From contig JANXSX010000046.1 in the NCBI GenBank assembly GCA_025356475.1, positions 1-33,086 of the forward strand: 33,086 bases of DNA, in the 5' to 3' direction. The notes beneath the pieces were generated by a model. It worked only from the letters and a program-made list of their open reading frames with translations. It was not told where the DNA came from and did not search any database. A program made the position numbers and the translations under genes. Positions 15,335 to 25,326 of this stretch are shown here, piece after piece. The DNA comes from Isosphaeraceae bacterium (GTDB lineage Bacteria; Planctomycetota; Planctomycetia; Isosphaerales; Isosphaeraceae). Numbering within the stretch: the stretch's first letter is position 1; every line of letters starts with the position of its first letter.

Positions 15335-18300
15335 TCAGCGAAGTTTCGCATGCGCTTTGCCAGCCTTGCCTAAGAAAGTGGCAAACGCACGGCTATCCAG
15401 GTCATCGCTGTGACAAGTAATCAAAATCTCCTGAGTGGACACTAGCTCCCGAATGACGAGCCGATCTGCATCACTCAGAATCGGTGTTGGCGACTCGTCA
15501 AACGGGATCAGATTCAAATCATCATCGAGTTTGTCGATCTTGAAGGTCCCCTTGGGAACAGTGAATCTCAAGGTGACGACCCACTCACTTCCTGTCTGAG
15601 CGACAAGGAACGCAGGAGCGTTGAGGTTCGCGGAAAGAACGCGGACAACGGCGCGCTCCGTCCACTGGGTTGTCGGGAATCCGTGAACTGACGTCAGTCG
15701 ATCGACGATCTTTGCTAAGAGGTTTCCATCCCATCGACAGGGATTGCCGTTTCGAGCGACGCGATCTTGCGTATGCCAGAGACGTCCGTCAGCCTCCCAG
15801 GGGGGCTTCGTTTCGTCGCTTGGAAGCGACTTCAACGCGGCCTTCGCCTCGGCGAGCACACGCATTGCCGCCTCTTTGGGGTCGAATCGAACCCGTTCGG
15901 CATGTGGACCGGCAGCGAGGACCGGTTTTAGGATGGCCCCCGTCAGGCTTTCCTTAACTTTGGCAACGGTCTCCGGAGTCCCTTCTGCAACAACATGGCC
16001 TCCTGCCTCTCCCGCCTCGGGACCGATGTCGATCAACCAGTCCGCCGTTTTAATCACTTCAAGATTGTGCTCGATGATCACAACCGTGTTGCCCAGATCG
16101 GCAAGTCGATGGATCACATCCATGAGCTTGCGAGTATCGTCCATGTGCAGCCCCGTCGTGGGCTCATCAAGGATATAGAGCGTCCGACCAGTGTCCGGTC
16201 GAGCCAGCTCCGCTGCGAGCTTCACGCGTTGCGCTTCACCCCCCGAGAGGGTTGCCGCCGACTGGCCTAGAGCAACATAACCCAGACCGACATCCGAGAG
16301 TGTCTGGAGAACCTTGCGAATCTTGGGAACGGTCGCGAAGAGTTCAAGGGCCGGGTCAATCTTCATGGTCAAGACATCGGCGATCGTTTTACCACGATAT
16401 TTGACCGCCAATGTCTCTGCTGTATATCGCTGACCTGCACACGCTTCGCAGGTGACCCAAACATCAGGAAGGAAGTGCATTTCGATTCGCTTCTGACCGG
16501 CACCCTCACACGCCTCGCACCTGCCGCCCGCCTGATTGAAGCTGAACCGGCGCGACGTGTAACCCCGCGCCTTGGCCTCGGGAATTTTGGCAAAGAGTTC
16601 TCGAATCAGGTCGAAGACTCCCGAATACGTCCCCGGGGTCGAAGTCGGCGTACTTCCGAGTGGCGACTGATCGACACGGATCACCTTATCAAAGAGTCCC
16701 AATCCCTCAATGCTATCGTGAAGTCCAGGTGTCACTTGGGCGCGATGAAGCGCCTTCGCAGCAGCGTTTGAGAGGATGTCCTCAACCAGTGAACTCTTGC
16801 CAGAACCACTGACACCGGTCACCACGGTCACACAACCGATCGGGAAAGCCACATCGATATTCTTAAGGTTGTGATGCCGAGCGCCTCTGATGATAAGTTG
16901 GAGCCCATCGGCCGGTCGACGATTGCTCGGTATTGGGATCGCGGCTGAGCCGCTCAAGTATCGCCCAGTCAAGGAAGTCTTCGAGGCTTTGACTTGGGCG
17001 GGAGTTCCCGCCGCAGTCACTTCACCTCCGCCATCTCCTGACCCTGGTCCGAAATCGATCAAGTAATCCGCCGCCAGAATCACTTCGCGGTCGTGCTCGA
17101 CCAAAACTAATGTGTTTCCTAGATCTCGGAGGGACTTGAGCGCTTTGAGAAGCCGAGCATTATCGCGAGGGTGAAGCCCGATCGTCGGTTCATCCAGCAC
17201 GTATAGAACGCCGGTGAGTCCACTCCCGACCTGGCTTGCCAGCCTGATCCGTTGGCTCTCTCCTCCAGAGAGAGTCGGTGTCCCGCGTGAGAGGCTGAGA
17301 TAATCAAGGCCGACATCCACCAAGAACTTTAGTCGGTCACGAATCTCGCGGACAAGGTCTCCAGCAATATGCTTCTGATCGCCGGTGAGCTTCAGTCCAG
17401 TGAAGAAAACGAGCGCGCGACCTAGCGGCCATTTGCTCACCTGCTCAAGAGTGAACCCCTGGAACCGAACTGCCGCCGAGTCATCGCGAAGCCTCGACCC
17501 CATGCAGGACGCACATTCGACGCTATCGACCATTCCGGAAAGCTTGTGTCGGTAGAGGAAGGAGACCCGGCCCGCCTCTTCGATCGCGGGAAATAAACCC
17601 TTGTATTGGAACGAGAAACCCGGCCCATCCGTGACCGAAGGGACCGTGAACCAGGTGTCGCCGCTACCATGAAGGATTGCCCGACGGAACCGCCCCTCAA
17701 GGTCTTCAAAGGGTTGATTGAGGTCAATTCCGAGTGAATCCGTCAATGCGGCAATCATCCTTGCGAACATTGGATTGTCACCAAATCGCGGCCAAACAAC
17801 CACTGCTCCATCGCTAAGGGTCTTCCGACCGTCAGGGATGAGGAGCGCAGGGTTCGCACCGTTCTGAACGCCAAGTCCCTGACAAACCTCACACCAACCC
17901 ATCGAACTGTTAAATGAGAAGTGATGCGGTGAAAGCTCTGGAAAACTCCGGCCGCATGTCTCGCAGGAACGATGTTGACTGAATTGATCAACTTGCCACT
18001 TTGCCTCGTCGCCATCATCACCCACCCTTGCGACATGGACGACCCCCTTACCCAGGTCGAGTGCCGCTTCAATCGAATCTGCGAGCCGAGAACGAGTCGA
18101 GCGTCGTACGACCGCACGGTCGATCACCACCTCGATCTTGTGCTTGCGACGATGACTCAAGGTTGGTGAGGCATCGAGACTAAACGATACTCCGTCGACT
18201 CGAACGCGTGAGAATCCTGAACCCCGGAGCTCGTCCCACAGTTGGTCGAAATCTTCATTCTCACGACGTTCGATAGGAGCCATCACATAGACTTTGGTCC

Positions 18301-21300
18301 CCTCGGGCAAATGCAAGATTTTCTCGACAATTTCATCTGCGGACTGCGTTCCGATCGGAGTACTACACTTGGGGCAATAAGGCTGACCGAGTCGTGCAAA
18401 GAGAATTCGCAAATAATCATGAATTTCCGTGACAGTTCCCACCGTCGAGCGAGGGCTCTTGCTCGTGGTCTTCTGCTCGATGCTCACGGCTGGAGAGAGG
18501 CCTGTGATCTTCTCGGCCTTCGGCTTAGGGAGTGGGGCCAGGAACTGGCGAGCATAACTCGAAAGGCTCTCGACATATCGCCTCTGGCCTTCGGCGTAGA
18601 GGGTATCCATCGCCAGCGAGCTCTTGCCGGAGCCGCTCGGCCCACTGCAAACTGTCATCTTATGTCGAGGGATATCGACATCGATTCCTTTGAGATTATG
18701 CTGTCTGGCCCCTCGGACCACGATTCCAGCGAGCCCGTCCTCCGACGATCCTGCGCCCTTTTTGGTCGTCTTCGACTTCGCGACCGGGGCATGGAGACCC
18801 TTGAGCGTTCTCGCGAGCGCCCGGCCCGTATAGCTCTCCGTAACCTTAGCTACTTGCTCGGGAGTCCCTGTGGCGACCACTCGTCCGCCCCGTGAGCCTC
18901 CCTCGGGGCCGAGATCAATGATCCAGTCGGCGGTCTTGATCACATCAAGGTTATGTTCGATCACCACCACGGAATTGCCGGAGGCCTTGAACCCTTGGAG
19001 AACGTCGAGCAATCTTCGAACGTCGTCGAAGTGGAGGCCCGTTGTCGGTTCATCAAGCAGGTAGAGAGTCTTGCCGGTCCCACGTTTGACAAGCTCGCGA
19101 GCGAGCTTGATCCGTTGGGCTTCGCCGCCAGAGAGGGTCGGCGAGGCTTGACCGAGTTTGAGGTAATCGAGACCAACATCATGCAAGGTTTGCAGCATCA
19201 GCGCGATCTTCGGGACGTTCGAGAAATGCTCAAGAGCCTCTTGAACATCCATTTCCAGCACGTCCGCAATGCTCTTGCCTTTGAACCGAGCGTGTTGAGT
19301 CTCTCGGTTGAACCGCTTTCCTTCGCAGACTGGACACGTCACCCAGACGTCGGCCAGAAAGTCCATCTCCAAACGATTCGAGCCATTGCCCGAACACGCC
19401 TCGCAACGCCCTCCTTCGACGTTGAAGCTAAACCTCCCGGCCTTGTATCCCCGGGCTTTCGACTCCGGAAGCTTCGTGTACAAGTCGCGGATCAAGTCGA
19501 ACAACTTGATGTACGTCGCGGGATTTGACCTCGGTGTTCGACCGATCGGTGACTGGTCGATATCGATCATCTTGTCAAGATGATCGATCCCCTCGATTCG
19601 TTTGTGACTCCCTGGTTCCGTGAGTGCGCCGTTCAGATCGCGAGCGAGGGTTTCGCGAAGGATGTCTCCAATCAGCGAACTCTTACCCGATCCACTGACA
19701 CCCGTGACCACAACGAACATTCCCAACGGAATCTCGACGTCGATCTGCTTGAGATTGTTCTGAGTCGCACCCACAATTTTGAGCGATCGCCCATCGCTTG
19801 GCTTACGAGCCGTTGGGACCTCGATCGACTTCTTACCGGAAAGGTATTGACCTGTGATACTTCTGGCACTCTTGCACAACTGAGCAACTGTACCTTGTGC
19901 AACGACCTCGCCCCCTTTGACACCTGGTCCGGGCCCGAAGTCAACGAGGTGATCGCTCGCCCGCATTGTGTCTTCATCGTGCTCGACCACAATCACGGTG
20001 TTGCCCGCGTCTCGCAGTTTTTGAAGAGTTGAGATGAGGCGATCGTTGTCCCGTGGGTGCAGCCCAATCGAGGGCTCGTCTAAGATATAGAGGACCCCGA
20101 CAAGGCCCGCTCCGACCTGGCTCGCGAGCCTGATCCGCTGGGCCTCTCCACCGGATAGCGTCGGGGCAGGGCGGTCCAGCGTCAGGTATTCCAAGCCGAC
20201 GTTCGTCAAGAATGCGAGTCGACCGCGAATCTCTTTGAAAAGTTCTTCGGCGATCGTCATCGAGAGCGTATCGAGCGGGAGGGGAACTTCGGCCCGGCTG
20301 AGATCCTTGGCAGGGGAGCCGGCGAGGGCGTCAAAATGGCGCTGGGCGACGCCGATGGGGAGTCCACCGATCTCGACCATCGACTTCCCTCCGACTCGGA
20401 CTGCCCGAGCCCTCGCATTGAGTCGGGCCCCCCCGCAGTCGGTGCAACCGCGAGTCCGGACAAACTTCTCGAGCATCGCTCGATAGGGTCCTCCCTCGGA
20501 ACCCTTGTATTTCGCCATCAATTCCGTCGCAAATCCCTCCCACTTCTCGGCATGGGACCAGCTCTTACCCTTACTTTTCCAGCGATGGACGATGACGCGT
20601 TGCCCTGTGCCATGGAGCCAGGCTTCTTTAGATTTGGGGTCGAGATCGCGCCAGGGGGATTTGAGCAGGGTCCCTTTCGCCGGCCCACCTTTATCTGACT
20701 CAAGGTTCGCGGCGACCCCCTCCAAAATATGACGCCGCCAGTTGCCCATTTTACTGACCGGGCCAAGTGGCTCGATGGCCCCCTTCCAGACCGAAAGGGC
20801 GGGATTGGGGACAAGCAGATCGATGTCGAAGTCGAGGCGTGTCCCCAGTCCATCGCAAGACGGACACATCCCCTGCGGGCTATTGAAACTAAAAAGTTGA
20901 GGGCTGGGTGGATCGAAACTGATCCCACACGATGTGCAGGCATAGTGTGATGAGAGCAGAAGATCTGTCTGCCCTTCGACCGCGATGATCAGACTGCCGT
21001 CACCTCGCTTGAGGGCCGCTTCCACTGATTCCGCGAGCCGAGCCCGACCTCCCGACGACGCCTTGAGCCGATCAATCACCACTTCAATATTGTGCTTGAT
21101 TTGTCGGTCGAGCGCGAGTTCATCGGTCAGGGAGTGGACCTTTCCATCGACACGGGCTCGGACATAACCAGCCCTGCCCAACTCAGCGAAGAGATCCTTA
21201 TATTCCCCTTTTTGACCACGAATCACCGGTGCCAGGATGCTGAACGCAGTGGCGTCGGGCAGACCCATGATCCGTTCGACAATCTGCTCACGCGTCTGGG

Positions 21301-21712
21301 CCTCGACAAGTCGATCGCATTGAGGACAATGTCCTTGACCAACGCGAGCATAGAGTACGCGCAAGTAATCATTGATTTCGGTGATCGTGCCGACGGTCGA
21401 ACGTGGGTTCCTCCCGCCGGTCTTTTGCTGGATCGAGATCGACGGCGACAGCCCTTCGATCCGATCCACTTCGGGCTTAGGCATCTGGCCCAGGAACTGG
21501 CGTGCATAGCTCGAGAGACTTTCGACGTAACGGCGCTGCCCCTCAGCATAGAGCGTGTCGAATGCGAGTGAACTCTTGCCCGAACCGCTAACGCCTGTGA
21601 AACAGATGAGTCTGCCGCGAGGCAGATCGAGCGCGACGTCGCGGAGATTATGCTCACGCGCCCCGCGGATCACGATGTCCGTCGTCGCCATCCCTGCGGT
21701 ATCCTCATTCAA
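15335..21712 (-). CDS. uvrA: Double-length excinuclease UvrA: two fused UvrA units plus C-terminal extension
   Basis: One unbroken frame of 2125 residues. Unit 1 (about 11-970) and unit 2 (about 994-1930) are each a complete UvrA. The four Walker A loops (GxSGSGKSS) are at 40, 671, 1024 and 1633, with four LSGG(E)xQR signatures near 519, 860, 1481 and 1822. The Walker B strands read LDEPSIGLH, LDEPTTGLH, LDEPTIGLH and LDEPTTGLH. Four CxxC...CxxC zinc modules are present (259/262-283/286, 770/773-793/796, 1250/1253-1274/1277, 1732/1735-1755/1758). UvrA normally works as a dimer in damage recognition, so this chain is a covalent dimer. Residues about 1935-2125 match nothing I know. Met8 (21691) is an alternative start with GAGG upstream. 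Confidence 0.95.
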   Translation of the reverse strand: MNEDTAGMATTDIVIRGAREHNLRDVALDLPRGRLICFTGVSGSGKSSLAFDTLYAEGQRRYVESLSSYARQFLGQMPKPEVDRIEGLSPSISIQQKTGGRNPRSTVGTITEINDYLRVLYARVGQGHCPQCDRLVEAQTREQIVERIMGLPDATAFSILAPVIRGQKGEYKDLFAELGRAGYVRARVDGKVHSLTDELALDRQIKHNIEVVIDRLKASSGGRARLAESVEAALKRGDGSLIIAVEGQTDLLLSSHYACTSCGISFDPPSPQLFSFNSPQGMCPSCDGLGTRLDFDIDLLVPNPALSVWKGAIEPLGPVSKMGNWRRHILEGVAANLESDKGGPAKGTLLKSPWRDLDPKSKEAWLHGTGQRVIVHRWKSKGKSWSHAEKWEGFATELMAKYKGSEGGPYRAMLEKFVRTRGCTDCGGARLNARARAVRVGGKSMVEIGGLPIGVAQRHFDALAGSPAKDLSRAEVPLPLDTLSMTIAEELFKEIRGRLAFLTNVGLEYLTLDRPAPTLSGGEAQRIRLASQVGAGLVGVLYILDEPSIGLHPRDNDRLISTLQKLRDAGNTVIVVEHDEDTMRASDHLVDFGPGPGVKGGEVVAQGTVAQLCKSARSITGQYLSGKKSIEVPTARKPSDGRSLKIVGATQNNLKQIDVEIPLGMFVVVTGVSGSGKSSLIGDILRETLARDLNGALTEPGSHKRIEGIDHLDKMIDIDQSPIGRTPRSNPATYIKLFDLIRDLYTKLPESKARGYKAGRFSFNVEGGRCEACSGNGSNRLEMDFLADVWVTCPVCEGKRFNRETQHARFKGKSIADVLEMDVQEALEHFSNVPKIALMLQTLHDVGLDYLKLGQASPTLSGGEAQRIKLARELVKRGTGKTLYLLDEPTTGLHFDDVRRLLDVLQGFKASGNSVVVIEHNLDVIKTADWIIDLGPEGGSRGGRVVATGTPEQVAKVTESYTGRALARTLKGLHAPVAKSKTTKKGAGSSEDGLAGIVVRGARQHNLKGIDVDIPRHKMTVCSGPSGSGKSSLAMDTLYAEGQRRYVESLSSYARQFLAPLPKPKAEKITGLSPAVSIEQKTTSKSPRSTVGTVTEIHDYLRILFARLGQPYCPKCSTPIGTQSADEIVEKILHLPEGTKVYVMAPIERRENEDFDQLWDELRGSGFSRVRVDGVSFSLDASPTLSHRRKHKIEVVIDRAVVRRSTRSRLADSIEAALDLGKGVVHVARVGDDGDEAKWQVDQFSQHRSCETCGRSFPELSPHHFSFNSSMGWCEVCQGLGVQNGANPALLIPDGRKTLSDGAVVVWPRFGDNPMFARMIAALTDSLGIDLNQPFEDLEGRFRRAILHGSGDTWFTVPSVTDGPGFSFQYKGLFPAIEEAGRVSFLYRHKLSGMVDSVECASCMGSRLRDDSAAVRFQGFTLEQVSKWPLGRALVFFTGLKLTGDQKHIAGDLVREIRDRLKFLVDVGLDYLSLSRGTPTLSGGESQRIRLASQVGSGLTGVLYVLDEPTIGLHPRDNARLLKALKSLRDLGNTLVLVEHDREVILAADYLIDFGPGSGDGGGEVTAAGTPAQVKASKTSLTGRYLSGSAAIPIPSNRRPADGLQLIIRGARHHNLKNIDVAFPIGCVTVVTGVSGSGKSSLVEDILSNAAAKALHRAQVTPGLHDSIEGLGLFDKVIRVDQSPLGSTPTSTPGTYSGVFDLIRELFAKIPEAKARGYTSRRFSFNQAGGRCEACEGAGQKRIEMHFLPDVWVTCEACAGQRYTAETLAVKYRGKTIADVLTMKIDPALELFATVPKIRKVLQTLSDVGLGYVALGQSAATLSGGEAQRVKLAAELARPDTGRTLYILDEPTTGLHMDDTRKLMDVIHRLADLGNTVVIIEHNLEVIKTADWLIDIGPEAGEAGGHVVAEGTPETVAKVKESLTGAILKPVLAAGPHAERVRFDPKEAAMRVLAEAKAALKSLPSDETKPPWEADGRLWHTQDRVARNGNPCRWDGNLLAKIVDRLTSVHGFPTTQWTERAVVRVLSANLNAPAFLVAQTGSEWVVTLRFTVPKGTFKIDKLDDDLNLIPFDESPTPILSDADRLVIRELVSTQEILITCHSDDLDSRAFATFLGKAGKAHAKLR

Positions 21713-21817
21713 TAGGCTTGGTCTAGGAAGACCGGTAGTGAGCGCAATTTCACTATACGCGTGTTCGGTGGGTGTGTCTAGCAGCAGAGCCTCTTTGAAC
21801 GATCGAGTTGGGCGAGC

Positions 21818-24217
21818 TTACTCGCGAATCAGCCAGACTTCTGCCACTTGACAGCCCCGACCGTTTCCTCCACGACCTGGCTCTCCATTCCACTTCAGGT
21901 CGAGCTTCCCATCCTCGGTCGCTTTGACTGGAATTGAGAACTCTAGAGGTCGAACTGGTTCAGGCTTTGTTAATAGATCATGGATGACGACCCTATCCGC
22001 CTCAAGCCGCATTTTCGCCTTGGGGCTGTCTCCGGAATAGACCACGCGGATTTTATAGCTTGCGTGCCGGTCGAGACCCTCATAGTGCATCATTAATGGA
22101 GCATCATAAAAAGTACTTGCATAGCGGCGCCAGGCTACCGGCCAATCGGTTCGAATCGCGAAGCCCTGAAAGGTCGCTCGGCTGAAGAGGGGGTCCTCAG
22201 TCGTCGAAGGCTCGTGGATGAGGTGGGGCGAATGGGAAGGATCACCAAGCTGGTCATAAAAGCCTCCAGGGCCAGGATTCTCGCGGTCGAGCAGGGCGTC
22301 GATCGCTATGAGCTTCTCAGTCTCGTTTCCCAAGGTACGTATCCTATTGAATTCAAGGCCCAACCAGACCCGGTTGTTGACTGGAGTGTCAATTGTATCG
22401 AGATTTGCGCCTCGTTCTGCGGCGATAGCCAGATACTTCGGTTTGCTGAGTTGCATCCGAACCGACTGGTAGAGAGCCTCGCCAAGCTCGAAGATACGTG
22501 CACGCCGATCGGTGGAAACCGGCTCGGTTAAGGATTTTTCGAGTATTTCAGTCGCACGGTTCATCGCCAGTTCCGTACCTAAGCGGGTCGAGTGGCGAAG
22601 GATTTCCATGGCCCTCGCTTCCAGCGCCGTCTCTTGAAGCAATCGATCACGGATATAGGCGTCGTAATATGCTCGATAAAGTGCTTGTTGGAATCGCCAA
22701 TTGCGACGTAGCTCGGTGGATGCCGTTCGCTCTAGACCCTGAAGTTGCTTGAGGGTGGTCTCGACTCCTGAATTTGTCAGAAGGGGACCGCTCCAGTTCC
22801 GTTCGAGGGCGAATAGCGACTTCGCAAACGAATCGGCTGATTTCGCGCCGATGAAGACTCGCGAATACTGCTCGAGAACTACGTTCACGTCGCCCTCGGG
22901 GTCCCAGGCCTGTGTGCTCCAGACGATTTTATTGACGTCGTCGTTACATCCCTCGGAGTAACTGATAAAGCCAATCGTATCCTTAAAGTAGGCTTTGGCC
23001 AGCTCTGCCTGAGCGAATGGCCGAGGGTTGATGGCTTCGCGTCCCTCGGTCCAAGCGTAGGCGAGATCCCAGTCGGGAACCGGGTGTTGGCACTGGCGGT
23101 TGTGAGTGATGTCGGGGTACCCGCGAATGGGATATTTGGCGGGGATCAGCTTGCGGAGTTCGGGCAGGAAGACCCGGACCTGAGGGCCATAGACGATTCC
23201 ATTCAGCCAAGGGGGCTCGGCCCTTGTCAGTTCGAGGAATTCCTCCATTCCCTGTCGATTGAAGCCTTGCGGAGAGACCCACATCTGAGCCTTTGGATGC
23301 GACCTGTGGAGGATTCCCGTCGCTTTGGCGAGGAAGTCGAAGAGCGGTTTCGGAGGTACTGCACCAGGATCTCCACCCGGTACAAAGATGGCATTGACCC
23401 GCTTCAATTTCTTAAAGATCTCGTCCCACTCTTTAAGCAATGGCTCAATCTTTGACGGGTCGGTATCGACCGCATCCATCACCGGGAACCAGATCCAAAC
23501 ATCCATATCGAAAGAGTCACAAATGTTGGACATCTCGATCATCATTTCCATCGGCGGGAGAGGAAAGTGAGGGCTATCGAGATCATCATCGGTGCGGGGT
23601 GGGACGAGTTCAATTGCGTTGGTCCCAAAGAGTGAGAGGTCTCGAATGTAGCGATACCACTGATCTCGATCCCACGCGTCGTATGAATTTGTCTTGGCGC
23701 GGTAACCGAGCTGATGGCCGCGAAGCTTGGTCTTGGGCGCGGTCGAGACCTGGAACGACTTCGGGAGATGGGCCGAGCCAACCTCAAGTCGTAGCTCCCG
23801 AAGGAGTCGACCAATCCCGAAGATGACTCCGCGATCATCATTTCCTACGACGACAACGGCCAAGTTTTCCGCATCGATCTCGATCCGATAGCCCTCAGCC
23901 CCATTTGGACCTTTTCCGTCTGCCAGTCGCCCCTTTAGATGCCCCGCCCAGTCGAGGTCTTTGGTCTGCTTACCGACGGCCACGATCGGGTGCCCTTGTG
24001 CTTCACTTAACTCGCTGATGACCTTCCACTTCAAACCCGTCCGATGTTCGATCTCAGCGCGTAGATACTGACCTGAACCAACCGCAGGCCGAATTCCAGG
24101 CCCTTCGTAGATCACCGCGTTGGAGAGGTCGATCGTCACTTCGGTGGAAACAGCAAGACAATTGGTCGAGAGCACGAGAACAGCCAGCCCGAGGAAAGGG
24201 AAGTATGCGAGTCTCAT
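21818..24217 (-). CDS. Large secreted glycoside-hydrolase-like protein (GH20/GH67-type N-terminal domain)
   Basis: A 799-residue exported protein (signal peptide FPFLGLAVLVLSTNCLA). Residues 27-160 resemble the alpha/beta accessory domain in front of GH20, GH67 and GH84 enzymes, ending in GNDDRGVIFGIGRLLREL (125-142). Residues 165-500 look like a TIM barrel opening with KLRGHQLGYR and including WIWFPVMDAV and MWVSPQGFNRQG. Helices follow (about 500-640), and residues 690-799 form a beta-sandwich-like end. The catalytic acids cannot be assigned by eye and the family number is uncertain; alpha-glucuronidase- or hexosaminidase-like activity on an external polysaccharide is the best guess. It precedes uvrA on the same strand by 105 bases, probably without functional linkage. 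Confidence 0.7.
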   Translation of the reverse strand: MRLAYFPFLGLAVLVLSTNCLAVSTEVTIDLSNAVIYEGPGIRPAVGSGQYLRAEIEHRTGLKWKVISELSEAQGHPIVAVGKQTKDLDWAGHLKGRLADGKGPNGAEGYRIEIDAENLAVVVVGNDDRGVIFGIGRLLRELRLEVGSAHLPKSFQVSTAPKTKLRGHQLGYRAKTNSYDAWDRDQWYRYIRDLSLFGTNAIELVPPRTDDDLDSPHFPLPPMEMMIEMSNICDSFDMDVWIWFPVMDAVDTDPSKIEPLLKEWDEIFKKLKRVNAIFVPGGDPGAVPPKPLFDFLAKATGILHRSHPKAQMWVSPQGFNRQGMEEFLELTRAEPPWLNGIVYGPQVRVFLPELRKLIPAKYPIRGYPDITHNRQCQHPVPDWDLAYAWTEGREAINPRPFAQAELAKAYFKDTIGFISYSEGCNDDVNKIVWSTQAWDPEGDVNVVLEQYSRVFIGAKSADSFAKSLFALERNWSGPLLTNSGVETTLKQLQGLERTASTELRRNWRFQQALYRAYYDAYIRDRLLQETALEARAMEILRHSTRLGTELAMNRATEILEKSLTEPVSTDRRARIFELGEALYQSVRMQLSKPKYLAIAAERGANLDTIDTPVNNRVWLGLEFNRIRTLGNETEKLIAIDALLDRENPGPGGFYDQLGDPSHSPHLIHEPSTTEDPLFSRATFQGFAIRTDWPVAWRRYASTFYDAPLMMHYEGLDRHASYKIRVVYSGDSPKAKMRLEADRVVIHDLLTKPEPVRPLEFSIPVKATEDGKLDLKWNGEPGRGGNGRGCQVAEVWLIRE

Positions 24218-24349
24218 GGGCTGGAGATCCTGGCGAGAAGCGAGTTCTGAAGAGTGGGGACACTCAGATCGTAAACGGGCAGAGGACCGGCGTCACCGTT
24301 GTGATACCCGACCTTTGAGACGACTCCTCGAACCACGTCGCCCTTCACG

Positions 24350-24379
24350 TTGCCCAACCTCGCCCAATTCGGCTAGGAT
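24350..24379 (+). promoter_or_regulatory. Candidate sigma70-type promoter of the Exb/VWA cluster
   Basis: TTGCCC (24350-24355) and TAGGAT (24374-24379) are 18 bases apart. The leader to the ExbB-like start would be about 90 bases and contains the hairpin at 24397-24412. This is a motif match only. Confidence 0.3.
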
Positions 24380-24396
24380 GTCGCTATACGAAGTGA

Positions 24397-24412
24397 GGGA
24401 GCTGCGGCTCCC
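24397..24412 (+). other. Short perfect hairpin in the Exb cluster leader
   Basis: GGGAGC, loop TGCG, GCTCCC. The six GC-rich pairs and four-base loop would form in the transcript about 65 bases before the first start codon. It may stabilise the leader or modulate translation; it may also be chance. Confidence 0.35.
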
Positions 24413-24475
24413 AGCGGTTTCAACTCCGTCCCAACTGTATGAACAATCACGCGCCTGCACGGAGAGCCCCGCGCT

Positions 24476-25306
24476 ATGTCGACCGTCCGTCGCCCCTGGG
24501 CCTCTCTCTGGCTTGTCCTTGCTCTCCTCGGGCCAGCCTCATTCGCCCTTGCCCAGACAACTCCGGTTGCAAACTCGACGGAAGCTGCGGCAGAACCCCC
24601 ATCTTTCTTCACCCTCATGGTGAAGTCATCGGGGCTGATCGGCGTCGTGATCCTCTTCATGTCGGTGTATTTGGTCGCCCTCATTGCCTGGATGGCCATG
24701 CAGTATCGCCGCTCGGTCGCACTCCCGGAGCGACTCCTGGAAGACCTCCGAAATCTACTCGACCAGAGGCTTTACACGGAGGCTTTCTCCCGAGTCTCTA
24801 GCGATCCTTCCTTCTTAGCGCGAGTTCTCACCGTCGGGGTGAAGAAATTGCCCTCGGGGTCCGCTCAAGCTCAGAGGGCCATGGAATTGGCGAGTGACGA
24901 TGTGAGCATGGCGATGGAACACAGGACAACCTACTTGGCCACTGTCGGAACCTTGGGGCCGATGATCGGGCTGGTGGGTACGGTCTATGGCATGATTATC
25001 AGCTTCCGTGTGATCGCCAGTGCAGGGTCATCACCACAAGCGAGTCTACTGGCCGAGGGAATTTCGATCGCGCTCTTCGCCACGCTTGAAGGAATCGCAC
25101 TTTCAATCCCAGCGATCTACTTTCACGCTGTGTTCCGGAACCGGATTGCTCGACTGGCGCTCGAGGTCGAACTGGCGGCGGAGGGCCTCCTGGAACAATT
25201 TGCCCCAGGAGTCCGTGGAACCATGCACCCACTCGCGACTGTCATGACTCCTCCTTCGCCCGGTATTCCGACCCGAACCGCGTTGCCCCCCGCCCCTTCG
25301 GCCTGA
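24476..25306 (+). CDS. MotA/TolQ/ExbB-family proton channel protein
   Basis: A 276-residue protein. An N-terminal signal-like segment (LWLVLALLGPASFALAQ) precedes three membrane helices at about 53-76, 154-178 and 194-220. The helix 2 block VGTLGPMIGLVGTVYGMIISF and helix 3 block EGISIALFATLEGIALSIPAIYF are the classic TolQ/ExbB signatures. Family members form a pentameric channel that couples proton flow to movement of ExbD and its partner. The next genes are two ExbD-like proteins 20 bases on, preceded by GGAGGG. The cleavable-looking N-terminus followed by a periplasmic stretch is common among planctomycete ExbB proteins. I leave the symbol blank because the Ton or Tol identity is not clear. 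Confidence 0.9.
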   Translation: MSTVRRPWASLWLVLALLGPASFALAQTTPVANSTEAAAEPPSFFTLMVKSSGLIGVVILFMSVYLVALIAWMAMQYRRSVALPERLLEDLRNLLDQRLYTEAFSRVSSDPSFLARVLTVGVKKLPSGSAQAQRAMELASDDVSMAMEHRTTYLATVGTLGPMIGLVGTVYGMIISFRVIASAGSSPQASLLAEGISIALFATLEGIALSIPAIYFHAVFRNRIARLALEVELAAEGLLEQFAPGVRGTMHPLATVMTPPSPGIPTRTALPPAPSA

Positions 25307-25326
25307 ACTGACGGAGGGACCGATCA

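Noticed and set aside
15335-21712. Repeated DNA blocks within the UvrA gene, considered as a tandem duplication or assembly error
   Set aside because: The two halves are similar in protein motifs but clearly different in DNA sequence, so this is an old fusion and not a recent duplication or artefact.
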